Shown here in pieces: positions 43,945-55,900 of a stretch of 64,000 nucleotides of DNA. Position numbers and translations under genes: made by a program. The notes under the pieces were generated by a model, which ran no database searches, was not told the origin of the DNA, and worked only from the letters and a program-made list of their open reading frames with translations. Location of the stretch: assembly GCA_903813345.2 (NCBI GenBank), contig CAIIXF020000004.1, forward strand, positions 908,513 to 972,512, given 5' to 3'. The stretch comes from Owenia fusiformis (lineage: Eukaryota; Annelida; Polychaeta; Sabellida; Oweniidae). Within the stretch, counting starts at the first letter, position 1; every line of letters begins with the position of its first letter.

Positions 43945-46900
43945 ATGTTTAACAGAACGCTCGCTGTTTTGATCGGAGTGTTAGTAGGCGTTTTTATATT
44001 GATCGGTGGTGTTATACTTGGATTGTTTGTATCCGGAATCCTAAGAGGTACGTAAATTATCAGACGGAGCCAGACATGGAGCGAGCGAGGCAACTGCTAT
44101 TTTTTCCAGGAATATGTTTTTAGACTTTTTTTTACTAATAAGCCTCACCCACATTGCTCTTCGCGGGCGTACAGCGGCCGTAGCTTCACAAAATCAATAT
44201 AGAAAATCTACATTATCTTGACATTGTCATATGTAATTGATTTACGTTTATTTTTTCGAAACAACATTTTTGAAAAATTGCTATACCTGCCCATGTTATT
44301 TTCTGGTACAAAATAAAGTATGAAGGCATTTGTGTATTTCCTTGCCCTTTTCAGGAAAGTATAATTTCATTTTTTCTCTAAGTAAACCTAATAAGTGGTC
44401 AATGGAAATCCAATGTTATTGAGAAACTTGGAGAAAAGAATTGGAAAATTGAAAAGGCGGTCACACTTATGGAGGGGAGTGTCTGTGATTTCAATTACCA
44501 GTGAATATTCATATACCTGTACTCTGTTATATAGTTTATGCCTGGGTCACATTTTCTCCGATCCATCGGCCGGCTCGGGCGATTGAGTGTTTTGCTCAAT
44601 ATTGCATTCAATTTTGACCAAAATACCCAATCGGCCGGGCGCCGAAGTGAAAATCGGAGCAAATGAGACCAAGGCGTTACTAAAGCAGATTCTAAATCTA
44701 TTCATTTTTGTTTAGGAACTGGCTTTTTGACGAATGAAATGAATGCGACAACATCGGGTAACGTATAACAGTTTTATCATAATACGATCCCCGGGGAGTT
44801 CACTCCAAATAATTTGGGTAGGTATGCGCAGCACGGCCAATTTTGGCTTTGAGCGCATAACACATGGAAATTTGCCGATCTGAGAGAAAAAGGGAAAAAT
44901 TGTCTAAGAAAGTACCTTTTTAAGTCAAAATTCAGTTTTTCTCCAAAAAACTATATTAAATTTGTTAAATCAGTTGCTGAGGCCTTGAACAAATCACTAG
45001 AAAAGTTGATTTTTAGACAATTATAAGTCTTAGAGGAATTTAACGTGGAAACCTTCAATCTAGGAGGAAATTTAAATGGAAAAAATGCTCAAAAAGGGGT
45101 CTCTGGGGCAGCACATAGGTATTAAGTATATTGGAGTGAAAAACCCGGGATACGATCTGTCTCGTTTGCTAGATTTAAACCATCACTATTCAGTTTGGTT
45201 CCCCTTGTCTAATCGAACAGTAATAGTAATGTAGAATTCCAGACTGATCATCATAATCTTTAAAGCCTTTTCTGTGTTTTAATCAATAATTTTCATCGAT
45301 ACAATATTGCACTTAAATTTTTACCCAGGAGTGGATATCAGTATCTTCATTCTTCACGAGTGTGTTATTGATGCAAAACCAAAACAATATATGTGGTAAT
45401 ACAGACTTTAGGGGCTATTATTCAAATAATCTTTATTTTACAGCTCCCACAACTACTACAGCGACACCTACAGGTAATTATATCTAGACTCTGCACGCAG
45501 GGTATGTAATCTACGTCACAATTATTTATAATTTATAATTTATTTATTGGGTTTCCTTAAAGTTTTTAGTCACCCTTCCCTTTTGGCATTTGTGCTTATA
45601 TATTCAGATGCTGTGTCTTACGTATTCTTCATGAGGTATCGTTTTCATCAAATAGTCTCTATCAACTAGAGGAGAGAGTGAGTTATTTTTAGACGGTTGC
45701 TGATAATGCTAATATCTTCTGCTCTCCATCACTTATGCAAACAATTGTATAATTCATTATGAAAATAAAACAATACAAGAAAATGTTATTCATTCATTCA
45801 AAAATCATTTTGAGACTTTTTTGTTATTTGTGATAACGATAGAATAAATGTTTGTATAAATAAGAAAATAATTAATGTTTTTTGTAAAGATCCCTCAAAA
45901 TGGTGGCTGGAGACTCCCCCGAAGGATGCAATTGCTCTGGCGCTTTACCAACAGCACATACAGTCCAACAACATCATTAGCTCATACTCGCAAGATGAAG
46001 TTCCATCTAACCCTGCTGTATGTGGAGATCCTCGATTAGGTACTTTTAACCAAGGCAATATATTTCTATACTGGATGCACATGCATTGGCGGCGCTGAAC
46101 ACATACTCAACTTCTGTGCATGCACTCGCCATCTATACACGTACGCGCCTTCTATACACACACTCGCCTTCTGTGCACGCACTTGCCTTCTATGGACACA
46201 CTCGCCTGCTGTGTACGCACTCGCCTTCTATGCACACACTCGCCTTCTGTGCACGCACTCGCATTCTGTGCGCGCACTCGCATTCTATGCACGCACTCGT
46301 CTTCTGCGCCTATATTCCAAAGGACGCAACTCGACATTTTCCAAGAATGAAAATGTCAGAATGTCGTTATTTTCTGACATTTTAACTAACTATGAGTTCA
46401 TAGTCAATAGTCCCAAGGATTCAGATCAATATCTCGACCACTTCTTGTGAGTTTTCGAATTTTTGTTTAGAAATAATTCCTAAACTTCAAATTCTGAAGT
46501 GAACAAAATGGCGGCTCTAGTGCAGTGCATAGCGTATTACAATTGAATTGAGTTTAGGGTTAAAGTTTTTCTTTGCAGATGGGTGGCTATTGTGTAATTT
46601 AAATGTCTATTTAATACCAATAGAGTTACATCCACATTTGCGCCAGATGACATTGCTTTGAAATAAAACATATAACATCACTAGCCTTTGATATTAACAT
46701 ATTTTCAGCTGCCCGTACATTCAACTGTACCAACAACAGAGCTAGAACAATTGATGGGACCTGTAATGACTTGGACAATCCAGGCGTCGGTAGCAGATCG
46801 ACTAGATTTAACCGAAATGTACCATTGAACGAGACGGCTGCGGAAAACGAGACGCTCCAAGCAACACCAAACCCAAGACTCGTTAGTGAAAAGCTTCTCC

Positions 46901-49900
46901 AACGAAAAGAGTTCATTCCTGCTCCAAGTATTAACTTGTTTGTGGCTGCATGGATACAGTTTATGATACACGACTGGTTTGACCATGGCACAAATGATAA
47001 AACAAGGTAACTAATGACCCATTGTTCATGAGTCATGAAACGTCATTAGGAGAGGTTGAGCTGACAATATTTCCCGGGCAATATTTGAATCTGTTTTTGA
47101 TGTAAATAGTATTCATGTAATATGCTTATATGTGGTTCTTGGATTGAGACAATATCTAAAGTGTGGTACTCTTTAAATTTGTTCTTCACTGGCGATCCAC
47201 TCGATTACGCTAGAACCGTTTCGGTAACAAAATGTCGGAACGTCGAAGGTACGATTTTTCCTTATTTCACACGTTGTAGGCAGAATTCCCACGACATTTT
47301 TATTACAAACGTGTATCAGTATCATATGTCTAAGAAAATGTACACATTTGCGAACAAATAGTTCAGAAGACAGCGGAATCGTCGTTTATGTAACTTAAGT
47401 GAGGAATTAAATCGACGATTCTGTTGTCTTCTGAGCTATTTTGCCGCAACCATGTACATTTTCTAAAACATATAATACTGATACACGTTTGTGTGAAAAA
47501 ATATTGTGGGGATTCTGCCTACGACTCGTGAAATAAGGAAAAAAGAAAAATTGTACCTTCGACTTTCCGACATTTTGTCACCAAAACGAACTGTTTTGGT
47601 AACCAGCGTAATCGAGCGGATCACCAGTGTTCTTTCCCCATTTGACATTTGTCCTTTGATATGTTACATTAGTGGGCAACGTGTGCCCACTTCAAGGCAT
47701 GCTTCCAAAGTTAAGTGATAGCCGGAGTTAGAAAGTTTGTTCCCTTGAAACGGGTGTCGACTTTTGGGTTGCAACCGAAGATACCTCAAGAAAAGCAGGA
47801 GATTGCCGAAGATTTTCTTTGCAAACGAAGTTGGCCGAGGATACCACGAATGTGAAGAGGACGTCTCTAATTGGTCAAAAAGAGAGGCTCGGCATTCTCC
47901 GTCAGATTGAATCGGCAAAATTCGGTTGTATGGCTTACCTTCGGTTGTATGGCCTACTTTCGGCTGCATGGCCCAACCTTGATTGAATGGAAAAGATGCT
48001 GTCCCCCTTGAAACAAAACTAATGACCTTAAGCCCTAGGACCCCCTTTCACTTGTAATTTTGCTTAATATCTATTTAGTTCATTTATAATTTGGATTATT
48101 TCATTAGGAACATCCGTGTTAAAGTATCGGAAGATGACCCGTTGGGTAATTCTGAAAATGAAATCATAGTGGATCGAACAAGAAAGAATGACTGCAATAC
48201 TTCTAAATCCACGGACACGATGTTCCAAAATGACGTCACACACTGGTGGGACGCCTCCCAAATGTACGGATCCGATGCTAATAGAAACAAAGAGATTCGA
48301 TCATTCAAAGATGGAAAACTGATACTTGCTGAGAATGGTCGTCTCCCTCTTGAACCATCTAGTGGTTTGCCTATAACAGGTTGGTATATCATACATGTTT
48401 TAAACTCATCCTTTGTGTACGAAGCTCATACCGGAATACCCTGACAACGGTAAAGTCATATACCATTGTCACAAATGGCGGACATAACCGTCGCTTCAAC
48501 TCTTTAATCACTTGGTCCTCGTTTCATGGGACTTTGTCGTCGCTGATTCTGTGCATGTATTAAGCTCTTGTGATGATGTATAATATGAAATTCCAATTTC
48601 TATCAAATTGGGTGGTGAATTGCATCAATATAGCGTCTTCGATAGCAACAATATAGCGTGACATTTCAACCTTATCACATTAAATTAATTCACCTATGCA
48701 CTTGTGCCATCTATTCATCACTTACGAGATAGATTTAACTGTATGAATATCTAGTGATCTGAGCCAACTCCAAAACACATAAATATTTATGTATAAATCA
48801 TATTCTTGAGTAGGCCTATTTGTGAGCTCCTTACTTTTAAAATATTTTTAGAAATAGTAAGTGAAGTAAAATTTTCGTTTTCAGAGAACGAGTTTTTCAT
48901 TTTCATTATCCATATATAGTCGAAAATGTTATAAAATTATATTTGGTTTACGTCTACTTTTTTAAATAGAATATATGTGTCTCTTTTTGATCACCATGTA
49001 TTGAGAAAGATACACGAGAGGGATATACGTAGATGTGTCCTAGCCTATGACTTGTTAATGTTCCGTGTTAAACCCAATTTGTGGCTTCATACCTGCTCTT
49101 CTAAATATGATATTTTTTGTCCACCCTGTATTAAGACAGATTCACCATATCTATTAAAGAAGGGTATACGTAGATTTGACTTTGACTTGTTAATGTTTCA
49201 ATTTACAGGTTTCAATAAAAACTGGTGGGTTGGCTTAACGTTGATGCACGTTGTGTGGACGAAAGAACACAACGCTGTCTGTGATATGTTGTTGGGGAAT
49301 CATCCAGATTGGTAAGATAATAGCCTTGTCTGAATCGGTATTAGCTTGATTTTCAGTTAATACCAGAAATATTAAAATACGTCGACTTCGGGCAAGCCTA
49401 GTAAGATACGAGCAGAGACATGTAGGATTGGGAGGGGGGGTCATTTTCAGAAACTTCGCAAAGTTAAGAATGCCTTAGTTTATTATGACTATATCATTAT
49501 ATACATAAGTGTATTATGACTATATCATTATATACATAAGTGTATTATGACTATATCATTATATACATAAGTGTATTATGACTATATCATTATATACATA
49601 AGTGTATTATGACTATATCATTATATACATGTTCACAACATTAAGATCGATGTATTTTTAATTGTTAGTTGAAGGATTTTTTGTCAAATTATTTATTTAA
49701 CTTTACGATAAGGTTAATGCAACACGATGCAAATGCAGTTCGAGCTGCAATTAATTTTGTCAAAATACATGGTGTCCATAAAGTCTCTTTACATTTACAA
49801 GAATACAAAATTTGTGTAATATGAAACTTTGTGGTCACCCAGTATTTTATAAAATCTCATTGAAATACCATAGCTTAAATTGAATTACTTTAAATTATTC

Positions 49901-52900
49901 GACAAACGTCCCTCTACTTCAGGTCTGACGAGCAACTTTTCAGCACTGCACGGCTTATAATATCAGCCACCATAGCGAGAATACACACCCTCGAGTGGAC
50001 CTCTGCAATATTAGCTAACAGGGTTGTCAAATTAGCATTAAAATCGAACTGGTATGGTGTTAGTTTAATCGAGTCTACTAACGGGAATAAGGCTGTAGCA
50101 GATTACCTGGCAGGATTGTACCCAATGCTATCACAAGGAATACCTGGAGCAATAGGTAATAAAGCGGGTATTTGATGCATTGGCCTAAAGCCCGGTATAC
50201 ACCAATGGGGCAAGTTGGGACCTCCATAGACTTAACATTGCGTGGGACCTCGTGGGACCTTTTGGGATTTTGCCCCAGGAAGTCCGTGGGACTCCTTTGG
50301 ACTCCGTGGGATTTTGCCCCATCTTGCCTCATCGAGTCCCACGAGGTCCCATGAAGTCATCAAAGTCATCAAGGTCCAATGGGACTCCGTGGGATTTTGC
50401 CCCATCTTGCCTCATCGAGTCCCACGAGGTCCCATGAAGTCATCAAAGTCATCAAGGTCCAATGGGACTCCGTGGGATTTTGCCCCATCTTGCCTCATCG
50501 AGTCCCACGAGGTCCCATGAAGTCATCAAAGTCATCAAGGTCCAATGGGACTTCGTGGGATTCGATGGGGCAAATTGGGATTCGATGGGGCAAGATGGAA
50601 CTCGATGGGGCAAGTGGGATTTTGCCCCATTGGTGTATACCGGGCTTAAGTTACATATAGTACATTTAATACCCCATTTCTGACTTTAGACCACTTCGTT
50701 CCAGTTATTGTGACGTAGCATATCATATGAGAATATTGTTACTTTCGACCAATACCTGTGACGTATGGCGCTAGGGACCAAATTTGAAACACTTGCCCCC
50801 ATGGTGCCCCCCATGGGTTTACATATATTAAATGTATGTGTTCATATAGACACACCCCATTCTCTTATACGTCGTAACACCGGAAGCTTACGACGTATAC
50901 CCAATATTTTCGGCGGGAGATTTGAAAGTACTCATTTATTTCGACGTTTTGACAGAATATGGTTCTTTCCCTTTCGTAGAAACATTGACCATACCATGCA
51001 GATATACCTCTTGTATCACTGCGTCTCAATATTTCGTCTGAACACGGTCTAGAACTTCTCAAACCTTCTAGAAAGCACGACAAATTTTGGAAAGAAATGA
51101 TCATTTTTTTCACAAAAATGATCATAGTTTCTATAATTCTAACCCTATACTCTTGAAGTATTGATTAGATTAACAGTGCAATTTTTATACATCATTCAGA
51201 CACTTCAGTTTCTTAACCAATGAAAGAATTCCCACAGATTTTTCTATGAAGATATACGACGTTAAGGAGGTTTACGGCGTTTACCATGACATTGTTTCTT
51301 TATATTGTCTTGATCTTACCTCACTTAACACGTATTTAATAAGATTTACGTTGATTTAACATTAAACGTATTTACAAGATTATGGTAATATAATTTTTTT
51401 CTTTTAGTTGGGTCAGTATTAGGGTTTCCAGGCCATGGAGGCTTAAATTTTCCCTCGGAGCAAAAACAAAAAACAATAAATTTGAGAGGCTTTACTTCTC
51501 CCGAAATAGAATTTTGGTAAAGCTCGGTGATGCAATGTCCCTGATCCACTAAATTGTATTGTATTGTATTGTATTGTATTGTATTTTGTTTACCACCAAT
51601 GAAGGTGAGCAATACCTCTTGGGTTTATCCCGTATATATACGGTCGTAATTAACGTAATTAGCCTGGAAGATTTGAAGAGCCAGAAACCCCTCCTCAAAG
51701 GAACCCTGTGTTATTTTAAGTGCACCCATACATAGACATACAAATACACACCACAGCCTTTTGTACAAGTTGTGGACCACTCAGTCAAACACCCTGAAGT
51801 ACTTTAAAATTCTGAACGCCAGAAAAAACTCTTACTCAAAATGTTCCTACTATTTCATGATGTAAGATCATTCACAATCACGCCTAGCCATCGACAACGT
51901 ACAGTGACAAAATATACGGGTGTACACTTTAACTGTTTGCATCAAATACTTGTGATGTAGGTTTTAAATGATGTATCTAGGGAATATGATAAAGTTGTTC
52001 ATGTTTAATTCTATGTGCATGCTCCAGGCAAGACTTTAAACTTTTTAATTATGTTAACAGATTCTCAAACAGAGCACTAGTGTTTTCAAGGTAATTCCAC
52101 CCATGTCCATGTGAACATTTTCCAAACGGTCAATTATGTGGGTGGAATTGCCTAGAAAAAATTCGACCACTGCTCGAGAATCTTTTAACGTAATTAGAGA
52201 GTTAAAAGTCTTGCCAAGAGCATGCACATGAAATAAAAATGAAATTCTACTTCATATCCTTTAGATAATATTTTTAAAACCTACATCACAATTTTTAGCT
52301 TCAAACATTACAATGTACAGCTAAAGTGTACAATCGTATATTTCGTCACTGTACGTTGTCGATGGTTAGGCGTGACAATAATATATTACTATAAACTGGC
52401 TGGAGATCACATGATGAGTGCATTGATTGTGAAGAATGTGTTTCAACAATAGAACACAAATGGCTACATTTTGGAAACACATATAATCGAATCAATCAGT
52501 TTAATTGAGCAGTGTTTGATTCAAGGAAACTGATAATTTCTGTAAATTTGTGCTCTGTTAATTGATGCAACAAAAATTGGAAAAGCAGGAGGTTGAAAAT
52601 TAGGACAACATTTCAGAAAAAACATGTGGGTGGGTTGTTTGCATCTTCCCTGTCTCAAGCAAATTTGGCAACATCTAAGGACATTTAGCAGCATTTAAGT
52701 AGATTTAGCAACGTTTAAGCGAATTTGGCATACACTAAGCAAAAAGTAAATTTGCTTCCGCAAAAATTTGACGAAATACATGTAAGTATAGTGTTTGTTT
52801 GGTTGTTTTTACAAAAGTTGCATAAATTAATGTTTATAGATGTATGTATAGATAGAATAATGTGTGTATAAATCTGCTGATTTATTCTATCCTCATAGAG

Positions 52901-55900
52901 ATTTTCACAACCTACTTAAATCAGGGAATCAGGCAAAGCAAGAGAGATATGTTTACCAGTCCAAAATACTTTTTAATTAGGTTGGCATAGGCGAGTTAAG
53001 TTTATGGTACCCCCGGATTCAATTACGTGTTTCCTTAAACGGTTGTCTTTTGAAAGAATGAAAGTTGCGACTTCAACTCAATAGACGTATATGCTTACTG
53101 AGAATACTTTCTTTTTCGACGTGGTTAGGCTTTGGGGGTTGGAAACCCGATTGACTTTGATGATGAACGCATCCTTGGCCCAAGAGTTCTTCATTGCATT
53201 ACATGAGCTGCTATGAAATCAGTGAAGGACCGATCTTATAAAGGATGGTTGAACGTCGTACCTTCCTTAACGTCGTATATTTTCAAAGAAAAATTAATAT
53301 CTCGGAATTCTTTCATTAATTTGGGAAACTGGAGTGTCTGGATAATATATATGAATTGTATTGTTATTATCATCAATATTCCAAGATGATAGGGTTAAAA
53401 TTGTAGAAAGTATGATGGTTTTTGTGAAAAATTATCATTTTTTCCCAAAAATTGTCGTGCTGTCTAGAAGGTTTCAGAAGTTTCAGACCGTGTTCTGACA
53501 AAATTTTGAGACGTAGTGATACTAGAGATATATCTGCATGGTATGGTCAATGTTTCGACGAAAGGGAAAGGATCATATTCTGTCAAAACGTCGAAATAAA
53601 TGAGTACTTACAAATCTCCGGCCGAAAATATTGTGTGTACGTCGTAAGCTTCCGGTGTTACGACGTATAAGAGAATGGGGTGTGATAGAGGTTCCACTAT
53701 TCTACATCAAATTATAGGGAAGCAGTTTAATTACTTTCCGAGATATCAACGTCTACATGTATGTATTGTAACTCGATTGTACAGGGTGGTCAAAAAACGG
53801 AAACCCTGCATTTTCGTCATATCTTTGTCATTTAAAAAAATTACTCCCTGATATTTGACACATTTGTACTTCATTCAATTTCCTACCACCCTACCATATT
53901 CCATGATCATCAGACTGATAGTCACAATGTTACAGCACTTTGAACAACATGCAACAGGTGTGGCCATCAACGCTGTATAGGCAAACAACATGCAACAGGT
54001 GTGGCCATCAACACTGTATAGGCAAACAACATGCAACAGCTGTGGCCATCAATGCTGTATAGGCAAACAACATGCAACAGATGTGGTCATCAACGCTGTA
54101 TAGGCAAACAACTACAAATAACTTTGCACATTTGTACTTCATTCAATTTCATACCGGCCTACTATAGTTCATGACCATCAGACTGATAGTCACAATTTTA
54201 CAGCACTTTGAATAACATGCTTCAGGTTTGGCCATCATCGCGCTGTAGGCAAACCTGCACAGTTGTGAATGACCCGAATCCTGAATGACAAGGGTCATCT
54301 CACTTTTGAGGTTTGCAATTGTACTGAGGTCATTCTCATACTCTTTATCTCTGCCATATCCACACAGGTAGGAACATTTTGGACGTCGTGTGCAGGTTTC
54401 CCGACAGCGCAATAATAGCCACCGGAGCATGTTCTTTAAAGTGCTGTAACATTGTGACTATCAATCTGATGGTCATGAAATAGAGTAGACTGGTGGGAAA
54501 TTGAATGATGTACATATGTGAAAAGTATCAAGGAGTTATTTCGTAAAATGACAAAGATATGTGGAAAATAGTGTACGGGTTTCCATTTTGACCACCCAGT
54601 AATTCATTTATTAAGCAATGACAACGTGGGAACTCTATACATTACACATATACGAATATTATTTTGCAGGAAACCCCAAGGACACGAGGGGAGTTCCTTT
54701 TGCCTTATCAGAAGAATTCGTTGCAGTGTATCGGTTGCATCCGTTGGTACCAGACAACATAGAGATAAGACGCCACACGAATGGCACTCTTGGTAAGTTA
54801 TGTCCGATTGTATTTGGATGCTTATGTATAAATACATATAGACTAAATAATACTTTTGACAAGTATAACCCAGAAGAGGGGCTTTTCCGGCATATTTTCA
54901 ATAATCTTGTTCAATGAAACTACAGGATAAGGCCGATAGAAATATTTTTTAAACAAAGATGGCATGGTAATCGAGATGTGTTCATTTATTGGATTCTGCT
55001 AGTGCTGCCATCTTGGATGTATATCTAGCCAGAACCTATGAATGAAACTATGAAACTCTTTATAGCTTCTAGGTATAATTTGCCCGAAGTAATGTTCAAT
55101 AAGTCTGAGGAAGTACTGGATAACAACGACATTCGGGACGTTCTGTTCACTTTTGGAAATGCATATTCTGGCGCGATGAAGCTCCACAACTACCCGAACT
55201 TCCTTCGTAATCTTCAAATGCCGGAAGGAGGGCCGTCGATCGACTTGGGAATGATCGATTTGGTGCGTGATAGAGAACGAGGAATCGCAAGGTACATCTA
55301 CTTACAGGCCCGTAGCCAGGGGGGGGGGGCGAACCCCCCCCCCTGGCCAAAAATTCTTTCAAAATCATGCAGTTTTTCACCATTTTGAGCACTTTTCAAG
55401 TGATTTTAGCCATATTTAGGCCAAAATTGTCAAATGTGAACCACCCCTGGAAATTTTTGAAAACTGAACCCCCCCACCCCCCCTTGGCAAATCCTGGCTA
55501 CGGGCCTGACTTATCAACGATTTAATTTTCACAACAGCAAATGCAATTGAAAAACGATTATTTGGCTACAATAAGCATAGGAAATCCTTACTTTTTCCTT
55601 TGCTTATATAACTTTGCTTATACGATGTACTCTCTTACACCTGAACACGAAGCGTTTCATTCATTTAGCACCCGTCACTTTGTGCTCAAAAACCAGACAT
55701 ATAGAATATATCGATATACGATAGAATCTGTATCCATTCCTTCCCTAAATTCTGTTTACAGTTTAAAATGAAAAACTAAACGTACATAAATTGCAACTGC
55801 TTTTTAGATACAACAAATTCCGACGGTTGATGAACCTTCCACCTGTGAAAACGTTCGAAGAACTAAATCCCGATCCAGCGATTGTTGCTGCTCTGAAGGA

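Larger units (their letters stand above)
50851..53684. mobile_element. Large fold-back element with about 430-bp inverted repeats, 2834 bp
   Basis: The left arm (50851 to about 51280) and right arm (about 53255 to 53684) are diverged reverse complements along their length. The tips are CACACCCCATTCTCTTATAC at the left and its reverse complement at the right, with ATAGA on both sides (50846-50850, 53685-53689). Just inside each tip a second small palindrome (tacgtcgtaa/ttacgacgta) repeats. The middle carries another palindrome (51878-52375) and a (GTATT)n run. No transposase was found. It lies entirely in the 4.5-kb peroxidase intron. Confidence 0.75.

Noticed and set aside
43737-44093. 118-codon - strand frame over the start of the peroxidase gene
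   Set aside because: It is antisense to the well-supported first exon and has no domain.
46086-46450. THSPS/ARTRLL repeat protein
   Set aside because: It is the 19-bp minisatellite read in several frames, inside a peroxidase intron.
46626-47036. 136-codon - strand frame
   Set aside because: It is the shadow of the peroxidase exon 46709-47006, whose + strand reading has conserved motifs.
50078-50683. Overlapping open frames rich in Ser, Pro and Trp
   Set aside because: They fall on the Harbinger-like MITE and its 83-bp repeats. The real exon ends at 50155.
51408-51520. An extra peroxidase exon after ctttttag (VGSVLGFPGHGGLNF)
   Set aside because: Exon 50155 already joins 54670 in phase and in motif order. 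This piece lies in a fold-back element and runs to a stop.
54149-54430. 93-codon - strand frame
   Set aside because: It lies within the mariner-like element, overlaps its inverted arm and has no recognisable domain.
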